This document shows positions 28,400 through 36,933 of a stretch of DNA of 64,000 nucleotides, in pieces. The stretch comes from an uncultured Opitutia bacterium (lineage in GTDB: Bacteria; Verrucomicrobiota; Verrucomicrobiia; Opitutales; UBA953): the NCBI GenBank assembly GCA_903840355.1, contig CAIMFJ010000004.1:62001-126000 (forward strand), written 5' to 3'. The notes beneath the pieces were generated by a model. The model was not told the origin of the DNA. It saw only the letters and a program-made list of their open reading frames with translations, and made no database searches. The translations under genes were made by a program, and so were the position numbers. The number at the start of each line of letters is the position of its first letter. Within the stretch, counting starts at the first letter, position 1.

Positions 28400-28879
28400 T
28401 TGGGCTCTGTAAAACCCCTTCCCAGCCGACCGCAGAAAATCCTGCTGGTTTGCCTCGGAAATATCTGCCGCTCGCCGACGGCAGAAGGGGTTTTGCGTCA
28501 CAAAGCAAAGCAGGCGGGCTTAAGCCTGCACTTTGATTCGGCGGGAACCGCCAATTACCACAGCGGCGAACCACCCGATCCGCGGACGATTCACCATGCA
28601 CGCCGACGCGGGTATGACCTCAGTTCGTTACGTGCCCGCCAAATTCGTGCCGAAGATTTTGTAGAGTTCGATTTAATCTTAGTAGCGGATGAAGCCAACC
28701 TCGCTGAATTAAAGAGCCGGTGTCCGGCCGCCCTGCATGCAAAACTTCACTTGTTCCTAAAAACCCGCGCGTTACCAGATCCCTACTATGGCGGCGCGGA
28801 GGATTTTGAGAAAGTCTTGGATTTAGTCGAAAAACAGGCGGAAACATGGCTCCAGGCCTGGTCTAACGGAAGTCCGTGA
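28400..28879 (+). CDS. Low-molecular-weight protein tyrosine phosphatase
   Basis: The cytoplasmic enzyme hydrolyses phosphotyrosine or similar phosphoesters. The P-loop CLGNICRS (C18-X5-R24) sits at the N terminus and the general acid Asp is in LPDPYYGG. The protein is 159 residues, normal for the family. The start is inferred as TTG 28400, directly after the DUF5069 stop; no ATG or GTG is available before the catalytic loop. Homologues often act in exopolysaccharide control, and polysaccharide genes lie at 37 kb. A link is speculative. Confidence 0.88.
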   Translation: MGSVKPLPSRPQKILLVCLGNICRSPTAEGVLRHKAKQAGLSLHFDSAGTANYHSGEPPDPRTIHHARRRGYDLSSLRARQIRAEDFVEFDLILVADEANLAELKSRCPAALHAKLHLFLKTRALPDPYYGGAEDFEKVLDLVEKQAETWLQAWSNGSP

Positions 28880-28919
28880 TTGCTCCAACGGAGCGGGTGT
28901 GGTTGCTTTCATACAAGCA

Positions 28920-29273
28920 ATGTATCAGGTAAATTTTAGCGACCAAGCGATTCGAGTGCTCTCGAAATTACCCACGCTTGAACAAATGGATGTCGTGTCG
29001 GCGTTCTCGTCGTTAACCCCCGAAGATTTATTAAAAGGTCGCTCTGATTTGGGGACGGTGCGTCGCGGCGGACATACCTACCATCGCTTACGCGTCGGCG
29101 AATTTCGGATCTACTTCGAAACCACCGAACAGACCTTACATGCACATTACGTTCTCCACCGGCACACATTCGAAGACTTCGCTTTTCGCGCCCACCTGCC
29201 CTTCACGGAAGACGAAACCAAGATTGAACAAGAAGGTGGATTTTGGAAATACCTCGACGACCATAAATCCTAA
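28920..29273 (+). CDS. RelE/ParE-fold protein without antitoxin partner
   Basis: The small protein (117 residues from ATG 28920; a GTG at 28899 is an alternative) resembles the RelE/ParE superfamily. It has an N-terminal YQVNFSDQAIRVLSKLP helix pair, GTVRRGGHTYHRLRVGEFRIYFE as the central beta sheet with a basic surface, and HYVLHRHTFEDF. No antitoxin-like gene is adjacent: the neighbours are a phosphatase and pssA, both housekeeping genes in the same orientation. It may be a domesticated RNA-binding or ribosome-associated protein. Function is not established. Confidence 0.65.
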   Translation: MYQVNFSDQAIRVLSKLPTLEQMDVVSAFSSLTPEDLLKGRSDLGTVRRGGHTYHRLRVGEFRIYFETTEQTLHAHYVLHRHTFEDFAFRAHLPFTEDETKIEQEGGFWKYLDDHKS

Positions 29274-29275
29274 TC

Positions 29276-30145
29276 GTGAGCCAAACACCGCACGATAAAC
29301 CTCCCTACGCTTCTCCCGAAGAAGCCGCCCGGATTTACTTACTGCCGAATCTCTTTACGGCGGGAAATATGCTCTGTGGCTTCTTAGCGATTAAAAATTG
29401 CATCGAAGCTAAATTTGTCGCGACCATTGGCTCCGAACGGGCAGATTACTACATCACGGCGGTATGGTTCATCATTTTCGCTTGTGTTTGCGACCTCTTT
29501 GATGGGCGAGTCGCCCGAGCCACCCGCCGGGAATCCTTATTTGGTGCCGAGTTTGATTCCATCGCCGATACCGTATCATTCGGCGTCGCCCCCGCGTTAA
29601 TGGCCTGTTTTTTAGTCATTAATCCCCAGGTAAATTCGGATATTCAATTAATCACCTGGTTACTCGCATTCATCTATTTGTTGTGCGTCGGCGTACGCTT
29701 AGCACGTTTTAACGTGCTCACCAACCCGCTAGTACCAGGCAATGAGAAACGAGCTGCTGGGGGGGATTTTGTAGGCCTACCTTCACCTGCTGCCGCGGGA
29801 ATGATGGCTTCTTTAGTCTTAGTTTTAGCTCGGGTTTTGCGCCGGGAGTCTACGGACTTAACGCAACTTCCGTGGTCGTGGTCACTCCTCCCGTTGATGT
29901 TGATTATTTCCTTTTTGATGGTGAGCAACGTACGCTTTCCGAGTTTTAAAAAAATCGATTGGACCGCCCAAGCCCGGACCCGAGGTTTTATTTTTATTAT
30001 CTTAGTCGCGTCGCTGTTTGCTCGCTGGCCAGAATACAGCTTCCCGCTCATCTTTCTTATTTACATTATTTGGGGGGTCATTCGGCACTTCTTTATTCTC
30101 AAGAAAAGTGAAATCGATCCAGCTCCCGAAGATGACGAAGAATAA
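29276..30145 (+). CDS. pssA: CDP-diacylglycerol-serine O-phosphatidyltransferase
   Basis: This membrane enzyme makes phosphatidylserine from CDP-diacylglycerol and serine, the precursor of phosphatidylethanolamine. The CDP-alcohol phosphotransferase motif DG-x2-AR-x8-G-x3-D-x3-D is seen in DLFDGRVARATRRES and FGAEFDSIADTVSFG. Six or more transmembrane helices and an Asp/Glu-rich tail complete the 289-residue protein. The start is GTG 29276, two bases after the RelE-fold stop. It is followed by the region with DnaA-box-like sites and dnaN. Confidence 0.92.
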   Translation: MSQTPHDKPPYASPEEAARIYLLPNLFTAGNMLCGFLAIKNCIEAKFVATIGSERADYYITAVWFIIFACVCDLFDGRVARATRRESLFGAEFDSIADTVSFGVAPALMACFLVINPQVNSDIQLITWLLAFIYLLCVGVRLARFNVLTNPLVPGNEKRAAGGDFVGLPSPAAAGMMASLVLVLARVLRRESTDLTQLPWSWSLLPLMLIISFLMVSNVRFPSFKKIDWTAQARTRGFIFIILVASLFARWPEYSFPLIFLIYIIWGVIRHFFILKKSEIDPAPEDDEE

Positions 30146-30407
30146 GTGCTTAATCTGTGAATAGCCTGTGGACAGTTCGTGCCTACCGGACGTTGTTAAT
30201 AAAAGCCGCTTCATTCACAGGTTATCCTTAACCTTCGTGAATCCAGATATAACTGTAACGGCAAAGAGTTATGACTCTATCCACAGATTTCCGCCCCCTA
30301 CTGTGACTACGGTAATTTATTTAAAAGAGAGTTTAAAAGACCGTAAGAGAGGAACTAACAAAGCATAGTTGCCACTGCCAACAAATTGGTTCAATTCTTA
30401 CCCCATC
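30146..30407. other. Candidate replication origin region upstream of dnaN
   Basis: This 262-base non-coding stretch has a cluster of sequences near the DnaA box TTATCCACA. CTATCCACA at 30277-30285 has one mismatch. TGTGAATAG at 30156-30164 and TGTGGACAG at 30167-30175 are two mismatches from the reverse form. TTATCCTTA at 30222-30230 is also two mismatches away. An AT-rich stretch (about 30313-30340) could unwind. It precedes dnaN. The plus-strand G/C balance changes sign around this part of the window and two parS-type sites lie 9-10 kb away. dnaA itself is not in the window. It may also simply hold the dnaN promoter. Confidence 0.45.
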
Positions 30408-31535
30408 ATGAAGTTTAAGGTTAACCGAAACCATTTCTTTAACGGCCTCTCGAGCGTCACCAATGTAGTTGGTAATCGTACCACGATGCCGATTCTCCAA
30501 AACGTTCTTATCGAGGCCGAAGGAGATACGGTGACTTTGACGACTACCAATTTAGATCTAGGAATTTGCTGTCGCATCAAAGCTACGGTTTCTTCGCCTG
30601 GACGGATCACCTTACCAATTAAGAAATTAGTCCCGATTGTGCGTTCGCTTTCTCAAGCCGAAACGTCGGTTGAACTTACGGGTAAGGATCGCGTTAAAAT
30701 TACTTCCGGAAGTTCGGTTTTTCAAATTGCGGGTTTACCTGCGGAGCAATTCCCCCCGATTTCAAATTTTGCCGGACAGCCAACCATTTCACTGCAACAA
30801 GATGATTTAGGCGACATGCTGCGCAAAGTAAGTTACGCCCAGTCTTCGGATGAAAATCGTTATATTTTAAACGGAGTCTTCTTTGAATTCGCATCGGGTA
30901 AACTTACGGTGGTCGCTACCGATGGTCGTCGTTTAGCTAAATGTGAACGCAAAATTGCCGGCGCCGAAAAGAGCTTAGCATTAATTTTACCGGCCCGCAC
31001 CATTTTAGAATTAATGCGTTTGCTCAAAGCCGGGGGCGAAGCACACATCGCACACAACGAGCGCCAAGTGGGCTTTACCATTGATATTCCGAAGAATGAA
31101 GAGGGTCTGGTGGATCGCATCCAATTAGTTTCCAAAGTTGTAGAAGGTAATTATCCTAATTATCGCCAAGTGATTCCAAAAGAAGTCGGCGCGAAAGTTC
31201 GCTTAGAGCGCGAAAAATTTTTAGAAAGCGTGAGTCGTGCTTATTTAATGACCGATGAACGGAATAACACCATTCGCTTAAGCATCTCCAAAAAGACCCA
31301 AAATCTCGAAATTTCGGCTAAGTCGGATTCAGGTGAAGCCCACGAACCCATCACGGTTAAGTACGATGGCCCTGACGTCACGATTGCCTTCAACCCGCAA
31401 TACGTGATTGATCCACTCAAGGCCCTGACGGATGACGAAATTGATTTCGAATTTAAGGACGAGATGTCCCCGGGTGTGCTCCGTGGTTTGAAAGACGACT
31501 TCCTGTGCGTCGTCATGCCTCAACGCATTTCTTAA
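30408..31535 (+). CDS. dnaN: DNA polymerase III beta subunit (sliding clamp)
   Basis: DnaN forms the ring that tethers the replicative polymerase to DNA. The 375-residue protein shows the three-domain clamp pattern: an N-terminal NHFFNGLSSVTNVVGNRTTMPILQ, NRYILNGVFFEF, VVATDGRRLAKCE, NYPNYRQVIP, and the C-terminal LKDDFLCVVMPQRIS (clamp C terminus, cf. MPMR in E. coli). ATG 30408 is the start; an upstream reading would add 13 non-family residues. It stands after the candidate origin region. Being next to pssA rather than dnaA is unlike the classic dnaA-dnaN order. Confidence 0.97.
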   Translation: MKFKVNRNHFFNGLSSVTNVVGNRTTMPILQNVLIEAEGDTVTLTTTNLDLGICCRIKATVSSPGRITLPIKKLVPIVRSLSQAETSVELTGKDRVKITSGSSVFQIAGLPAEQFPPISNFAGQPTISLQQDDLGDMLRKVSYAQSSDENRYILNGVFFEFASGKLTVVATDGRRLAKCERKIAGAEKSLALILPARTILELMRLLKAGGEAHIAHNERQVGFTIDIPKNEEGLVDRIQLVSKVVEGNYPNYRQVIPKEVGAKVRLEREKFLESVSRAYLMTDERNNTIRLSISKKTQNLEISAKSDSGEAHEPITVKYDGPDVTIAFNPQYVIDPLKALTDDEIDFEFKDEMSPGVLRGLKDDFLCVVMPQRIS

Positions 31536-32176
31536 AGCCCGGGCTCGTTAGCGTCAGTTAACGTTTTAATCCGTTCGAGAATTCGTCGCGAAGCTTCTAA
31601 CATCCGTTCAGGGTGTTGTGCTCCGGGATCGTATTCTTGTGCCGTCATCGCCTGGCCAAAGTGGACCCGAATCCGGGCACTCCCCACTGGAAAAAGAGCT
31701 CCACGAGGCAACACGTCCCGGGGACCGCGCACGCGGATAGGCACGACGGGCAGACCTGATTTACAGGCCAAGAGCCCCGCCCCTGCTTTGGCATCCGCAA
31801 TCTCGCCGGTTTGGCTGCGGGTGCCTTCGGGAAAGATTAAGAGGCCGTGACCACTGGCCAGCGCTGCTAAGGCCGCCCGGATGGCACCAACGTCGGCCTG
31901 GCCCCGGTCTAGAGGAATCGCATGACAGGCTTGGATGACGAAACCAAAAATCGGATTGTCGAACAAGGTGCGCCGGGCGACGAAAGAAATCTCTCGTGGG
32001 AGGCATGATCCAATTAAGGGTGGATCCAGCATGCTCTGGTGATTGGAAGCAAAGAGGCAGGCTCCTTGGGGGATATTTTCCCAACCTTCGACTTCGAGCG
32101 TGGAGAAGACTTCGACCAACGACCGCGTGCCGTGATACACGGCTTTATAAATAATATTTTGAGATTCTAAAATCAT
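31532..32176 (-). CDS. plsC: 1-acyl-sn-glycerol-3-phosphate acyltransferase
   Basis: This membrane-associated acyltransferase makes phosphatidic acid. The acyltransferase motifs are NHQSMLDP (HX4D, about residues 46-53), SFVARRTLF, LIFPEGTRSQTG and a C-terminal VPIRVRGP. The protein is 214 residues, in the usual range. It follows the aroA-cmk fusion with a 4-base overlap (ATGA), an arrangement resembling the cmk-plsC neighbourhood of many bacteria. It is convergent with dnaN, overlapping by four bases. Confidence 0.93.
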   Translation of the reverse strand: MILESQNIIYKAVYHGTRSLVEVFSTLEVEGWENIPQGACLFASNHQSMLDPPLIGSCLPREISFVARRTLFDNPIFGFVIQACHAIPLDRGQADVGAIRAALAALASGHGLLIFPEGTRSQTGEIADAKAGAGLLACKSGLPVVPIRVRGPRDVLPRGALFPVGSARIRVHFGQAMTAQEYDPGAQHPERMLEASRRILERIKTLTDANEPGL

Positions 32177-34191
32177 CGCGCGGCCGTGTGCACGAGGGCG
32201 GAGATTTGTTGGACCACCTCGTTTAGAGACAAGGTAGTGTTGTCAATGCGCGTGGCTCCGGGGGGACAAATCAGCGGAGCCATTTTTCGGGTAGAATCTA
32301 AGTGATCGCGTTGCGCCACAGCGTCGGCCTGACCTTCGGCGGCGCGACGTTGGGTGCGGGCTTCGGGACTAGCTTCGAGGAAGATCCGAACTTCCGCTTG
32401 AGGTAAGACGACCGAACCAATATCGCGACCTTCCATCACAATTCCGGCAAACCCAGCGTTCTGGGCTAATGCGACTTGGCTCCGTTGATAATGCAGCAGG
32501 CAATTACGGACCGCGGGTAGGGCTGCAAATTGTGACACTGCGGCATTAACTTCGGGGGTGCGCAAGGCTGCCTCATCGGGAATTTTTCCTCCTAAGGTCA
32601 GGCGAGAAGATTGACCGATGATTTGAGACCCCAGCGAAATTTTTTGCAGTAAGCTTTCAACTAAGCTCACTTGATCCACGCGAGCCCCAGCTTGCAAAAG
32701 GGCGTGGGTTAATGAGCGGTAGTGCAAACCTGTATCGACGTGCAGTAAGCCCTGGCGCTCCGCTAAAAGGCGACTCGTGCTCGATTTCCCCGAGGCTGCG
32801 CCCCCATCAATGGTGATGGTCACGAATTTACTTTTTTGCGCTGCTAAGGCGGTGAAGAAAGTCGGGAACGTTTTACTCGTGCAACCGGGGTCTTCGATGG
32901 AAATCCATGGGCGACCATCTCCGAATAAATCATAAGATCCTAAGATTCCGAAACTCATCGCCATGCGATGATCTTCGTAGGTGTGAATCGAAACGGGACC
33001 GTGGGCTGCTTTTTGTCGCAGGGCTTCCCGGTCCGGATAAATTTTTAAAGAAGACAAGGAGTCATCGGCTTGCAACTGCGCCACGGTCGGTTCAACCCGG
33101 ATGCCTAAGCGCGTTAATTCCGTGGCCATCGCTAACACGCGATCGGTCTCTTGTTTGCGCGTGTGGCCAATTCCGCAAATTTTTACTGGGCTATCCGCCA
33201 AACCGGCTAAGGTTGCCAAGGTTAAAAACGTGTCCGAGAAAGCATTGAAGTCGAAGTCACCCCCGCCAATTTTCCGCCACGATTTTACTAATAAAGCGTC
33301 CGGAGCGCTTTCTAAAACTGCCCCACATTGAGCGGCCACGGGAGCGAAGGCGGTGTCGCCTTGCAGGCCTTCTGCAGAATAATGTCTTAGCCGAATGCGC
33401 GAATCAGCACCAGCGACCGCACCGAGGGCGATAAAGTAACTCGCGGCTGTGGCATCGGGTTCGATCACATAAGTACTCGTCGCCTTATAAGCTCCAGGTT
33501 GAGAGCAACGCCAAGCCCCCTCGGCATTCTTGCTTAAGGGTCGGCCAAATTGCGCGCACATTTTAACCGTCATGTCGACGAACGGTTCTGATACCGTTGC
33601 GCCATCGAGTTTAACGGAGGCCCCGTTGCTTAAGGGCAGTACCATTAAAAGGGCCGAAAGTAATTGCGACGAAGCGGAGGCATCGACTTTTAAAGCTCCG
33701 AGCTTGCCCGTCGTGTGTAGCGTAAATGGAAAATGCGTCGCGGGACTACCGTCTGGTTTTAACGCTTGGCAACCTGCGTCGCGGAGGGCCGTGAGTAAGC
33801 CAGCCATCGGACGTGCGCGCATGGCTTCATCGCCATCGAGTTCATAACGTCCCTGCGGAGCTAAGGCTAAAAATGCCGTTAAGAACCGCGCCGCGGTACC
33901 TGCGTTACCTACATGAATTTTGGCAGAAGCCTGGGGAATTTTTCCGCCGAGGCCATGGACTTTAATCGTGTGGGCACTTTCATCCGCCAAGACCGTGAAG
34001 CCCAAGGCTTGGAGGGCCGCAATCAAGATACGAGTATCACGACTAAAGAGTGCGCCCGTAAGTAGGGTTTCGCCGTCGGCGAGGGCCGCTAAAATGAGCG
34101 CCCGATTAGTGATGCTCTTAGAGCCTGGAACCTGAGCCAGCCCCCTTGCCGCGGAGCGGAAAGGTTGAATCACGAGAGAATTACTTTTCAT
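32173..34191 (-). CDS. aroA-cmk: Fusion protein: EPSP synthase (AroA) - cytidylate kinase (Cmk)
   Basis: This single 672-residue reading frame joins two enzymes. Residues about 1-450 are 3-phosphoshikimate 1-carboxyvinyltransferase of the shikimate pathway: PGSKSITNRALILAALADG, GNAGTAARFL, DEAMRARPM, and a C-terminal EDHRMAMSFGI. Residues about 457-672 are cytidylate kinase: the P-loop DGGAASGKSS, VDTGLHYRSLTHALL, GRDIGSVVLP, and RTQRRAAEGQ. No stop or frameshift separates them. It starts within the end of tyrA, which also makes aromatic amino acids, and is followed by plsC. AroA-Cmk fusions are known in other bacteria. Confidence 0.95.
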   Translation of the reverse strand: MKSNSLVIQPFRSAARGLAQVPGSKSITNRALILAALADGETLLTGALFSRDTRILIAALQALGFTVLADESAHTIKVHGLGGKIPQASAKIHVGNAGTAARFLTAFLALAPQGRYELDGDEAMRARPMAGLLTALRDAGCQALKPDGSPATHFPFTLHTTGKLGALKVDASASSQLLSALLMVLPLSNGASVKLDGATVSEPFVDMTVKMCAQFGRPLSKNAEGAWRCSQPGAYKATSTYVIEPDATAASYFIALGAVAGADSRIRLRHYSAEGLQGDTAFAPVAAQCGAVLESAPDALLVKSWRKIGGGDFDFNAFSDTFLTLATLAGLADSPVKICGIGHTRKQETDRVLAMATELTRLGIRVEPTVAQLQADDSLSSLKIYPDREALRQKAAHGPVSIHTYEDHRMAMSFGILGSYDLFGDGRPWISIEDPGCTSKTFPTFFTALAAQKSKFVTITIDGGAASGKSSTSRLLAERQGLLHVDTGLHYRSLTHALLQAGARVDQVSLVESLLQKISLGSQIIGQSSRLTLGGKIPDEAALRTPEVNAAVSQFAALPAVRNCLLHYQRSQVALAQNAGFAGIVMEGRDIGSVVLPQAEVRIFLEASPEARTQRRAAEGQADAVAQRDHLDSTRKMAPLICPPGATRIDNTTLSLNEVVQQISALVHTAAR

Positions 34192-35041
34192 GGGACCGGT
34201 CGAGGGATTGGCGGGCTAAGCGGGCTTGGGCTAAAATTTCACAAACTTTATCGGCCTGCCCTTGTTCTAGAGCTTGGCGAAGTGCGGAGGTTTGGCGTTC
34301 GACTTCTTTTAGACCTTGAATGACGTGAGCAGCATTAGCCAGCAGGATGCCCGTCCATAAGTGTTCTTCGCCTGCGGCGATGCGGGTCGCATCGCGGAGG
34401 CCTTGGCCGGCTGCTTGAACTTGAAAACCGGGGGCAGCTTGGACGGCAAGCATCAGGGCCGAGGCCGCGGCGTGGGGGAGGTGGCTAATCGCCGCGACAA
34501 TCTGATCATGCTTCGCCGCATCGATGGTGCTAATCGTCGAACCCAAAGCTTCCCAAAAGAGAGTGATCTTTTTGACGGCCGCGGGATCTTCTTGGCCCGT
34601 AGGGGTGATGAAACAGAGGCGATTTTGGAAAAGATTAGCCGCGGCGTGGGCCGCTCCGGCCTTTTCAGAGCCAGCCATCGGATGAGCCCCGACAAAGTGA
34701 ACCCCGCGGGGAAGGACTTTGGCATCGCTTAATACTAAGGCTTTTACACTACCTGCATCGGTGACTAAAGCCCCCGGTGATAAGAACGGTCCGATGGCTG
34801 CAAAGACTTCGCGCATCCGATCCACCGGTGTGGCCACGATGATTAAATCCGCCCCACGCACACAATCGGTCAGTTGTTCGAAGATTTCGGCGACTTGATA
34901 ATTTTTTAAGGTTTCGCGGGCTTTCTCAGAACGCGACCAACCTGCATAAGATTTCGCTAAGCCACGTTGCGCCGCTGCCAAGAGGATGGAACCTCCAATG
35001 AGGCCAGCCCCGACGACAGCGATGCGGTTAAAAGTAGGCAT
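34181..35041 (-). CDS. tyrA: Prephenate dehydrogenase family protein
   Basis: This enzyme of tyrosine synthesis oxidatively decarboxylates prephenate (or arogenate) with NAD(P). The 286-residue protein has the Rossmann motif VVGAGLIGGS, ADLIIVATPVD, a VTDAGSVK segment, FVGAHPMAGSEKAGA holding the substrate His, and ISHLPH. It is the first gene of the aromatic/lipid group tyrA, aroA-cmk, plsC; its end overlaps the fusion gene by 11 bases. It is divergent from the SUMF1-like gene. Prephenate versus arogenate preference cannot be told from the motifs. Confidence 0.93.
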   Translation of the reverse strand: MPTFNRIAVVGAGLIGGSILLAAAQRGLAKSYAGWSRSEKARETLKNYQVAEIFEQLTDCVRGADLIIVATPVDRMREVFAAIGPFLSPGALVTDAGSVKALVLSDAKVLPRGVHFVGAHPMAGSEKAGAAHAAANLFQNRLCFITPTGQEDPAAVKKITLFWEALGSTISTIDAAKHDQIVAAISHLPHAAASALMLAVQAAPGFQVQAAGQGLRDATRIAAGEEHLWTGILLANAAHVIQGLKEVERQTSALRQALEQGQADKVCEILAQARLARQSLDRSHEK

Positions 35042-35130
35042 TTACGAGATTGAAGGTTAAATAGTGATGAACCAGTCTTTTGAATTATTAAAGACTACAA
35101 ACAGCGAATCGCCAAGTTGTCAGTTTATTG

Positions 35131-36933
35131 ATGTCTTCAACCCCTCCCCAGCCCCCTCCCAAGTTCATTCCAGTGCGTCGTCCCACACAACGTCGCACCT
35201 GGTACCATGGAGTGGCCTCGTGGTTGCGCCGAGTTTGGCCCAAAATTCAGGTCCCCGTCATTGCCCTCAGTATTTCGGGCTTAATCATTGGCGGAGTTTG
35301 GATGGCGACCGCTAATCAGCGAGAGACTCGGGCGGTAATCATTGCGACCCCGGTCGATCAACTGGAGGCTTTGCGCGTTAAGTCTTTGGAATTGGAAGCT
35401 GAATTTGAGCGACTGCGCCAGAGGCAGACTAAGTTGACCGACCAAGACATGCTTTATTTCTCGCGGGCGGTTGAAGCCCAAGAGGAGTATGTGAATGCCA
35501 AAGGGCTCGTAGGTTCGGATAATAAACGGCTCATCGATTTACGTCGGCGACTTCACGTGATAGAGTCCGAGCGGTTACGTGAGCAGGCGGTAGCAGAGGA
35601 AGAGCTGGCATTGAAAGTGGTGAAGACCGACCCGGCTAAGGCAATGGCGTTGTTACGCCAAGCGATGGAGCAAGAAAAGACTATCGAGCAAAAATGGGTT
35701 TTCTCAGGTATGGCCGACCCCGGCAAAATGGCCCAACTCGATACTCGTTTACGGCGTTTAGAGTCCGAGCCGCTATGGCAACAAGGGCGTCGCATCGAAG
35801 CCGAGGCTGGTAAAGTTGCCCAAGCGGGTGATTACAAAAAAGCCGCGGAGATGCTGAATGAAGCGATTAAATTAGAGAATGAGTTTTTGATTCGTTTCCG
35901 CGATGTGCGCGAAACAGAATTCGGACGTCCGGATCTTTTAGCAAAAAAACAAGCCACCTGGCTTTCGACGCCGCTTAAACAAGCAGCTCAACAAAGTGCT
36001 GCAGCGGCCCAAAAGGCAGAACAGGCCAATAATTGGTCCGGAGCAGTCGTGGCATGGGAAAAGGCTTTAGGTACTTTAGATCAGCTCTTAAACGAATTCC
36101 CGCAGAGTGATTATGCGGATCGTGTGTTAGTGGCCACTTGGCTAAGGCAGAAAAATTTAGCCCAGAGTCATCCGGAGATTTTAAGTATCACACAAACCTG
36201 CACGCAAATGCACACGGCGTTGCAAGCCCGACAGTTAGATCAAGGCTTAGAATTTGCTCGTCAGGCCCAACGTCAAGTCGATGCGATTTTAGCGAAGTAT
36301 CCCGAACTGTTTCCGCCGCAAGAGCCCTTACGCTTGGAATTAGATTTCGTATTGCAACACGAAGCCACGCTCAAGGTTTGGAGTCCGCTTTTAGAAAAGA
36401 ACCTTTTACCGGTACCGACGTTAGCCGGCTTGCGACTCTATCGCAGCGAAGTATCGCAAGCCCTCTATGCTGCCGTGATGGGGAATAATCCGAGTGCACA
36501 GGTCCGTGAAAGTAACCCGGTCGACTCCGTGGCCTACGAGGATGCGGCCAAGTTCTGTACCCAATTAGGATGGTTGTTAGGTCAAAAAGTTCGGTTACCG
36601 ACTGCCCAAGAATTTCAAACTGCCTGTGGGACTTGGGACCCCCAAAAGCTTTCTACCCAAGCGTGGATTTTTGAAAACACGGACGGGCTGACGCCTCGTC
36701 CGACAGGCCAAGCTCAACCCAATGCCGCCGGTTTTCAGGATTTATTAGGTAATGTAGAAGAATGGAGTTGGGCCCCGGAAGGGGAAAGCGCCTGGGCGGT
36801 CGGGGGTAGTGTAGCTTGGACGCCAGTAGCGGCTTTTCCGCAGCGGAAACTTTTAAAACGGGAGAAAAGTCGACTCCTGGGGTTTCGCTTCCTTATAGAT
36901 GAGACCCCAGCCGGGCTTACCCCCTCCCGATGA
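35131..36933 (+). CDS. Membrane-anchored coiled-coil protein with C-terminal SUMF1/FGE-like domain
   Basis: Unknown function. The 600-residue protein has a Pro-rich cytoplasmic N terminus and one transmembrane helix (about residues 40-60). A long Glu/Gln/Ala-rich coiled-coil or helical-repeat region (about 65-420) follows. The C-terminal domain resembles the formylglycine-generating-enzyme/SUMF1 family (SNPVDSVAYEDAAKFC, VRLPTAQEF, FQDLLGNVEEWSW, LLGFRFL). The usual C-terminal FGE catalytic Cys pair is not seen, so this is likely a non-enzymatic fold. ATG 35131 follows a TTG; either is possible. Its stop overlaps the CapD-like start by four bases. Confidence 0.7.
   Translation: MSSTPPQPPPKFIPVRRPTQRRTWYHGVASWLRRVWPKIQVPVIALSISGLIIGGVWMATANQRETRAVIIATPVDQLEALRVKSLELEAEFERLRQRQTKLTDQDMLYFSRAVEAQEEYVNAKGLVGSDNKRLIDLRRRLHVIESERLREQAVAEEELALKVVKTDPAKAMALLRQAMEQEKTIEQKWVFSGMADPGKMAQLDTRLRRLESEPLWQQGRRIEAEAGKVAQAGDYKKAAEMLNEAIKLENEFLIRFRDVRETEFGRPDLLAKKQATWLSTPLKQAAQQSAAAAQKAEQANNWSGAVVAWEKALGTLDQLLNEFPQSDYADRVLVATWLRQKNLAQSHPEILSITQTCTQMHTALQARQLDQGLEFARQAQRQVDAILAKYPELFPPQEPLRLELDFVLQHEATLKVWSPLLEKNLLPVPTLAGLRLYRSEVSQALYAAVMGNNPSAQVRESNPVDSVAYEDAAKFCTQLGWLLGQKVRLPTAQEFQTACGTWDPQKLSTQAWIFENTDGLTPRPTGQAQPNAAGFQDLLGNVEEWSWAPEGESAWAVGGSVAWTPVAAFPQRKLLKREKSRLLGFRFLIDETPAGLTPSR

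Noticed and set aside
28920-29273. RelE-fold gene as half of a toxin-antitoxin pair
   Set aside because: No antitoxin-like small gene lies within the flanking sequence; both neighbours are housekeeping genes.
32907-33331. Open frames antisense to aroA-cmk
   Set aside because: Low-complexity Ser/Arg/Pro-rich translations with no start context; the fusion gene explains the region.
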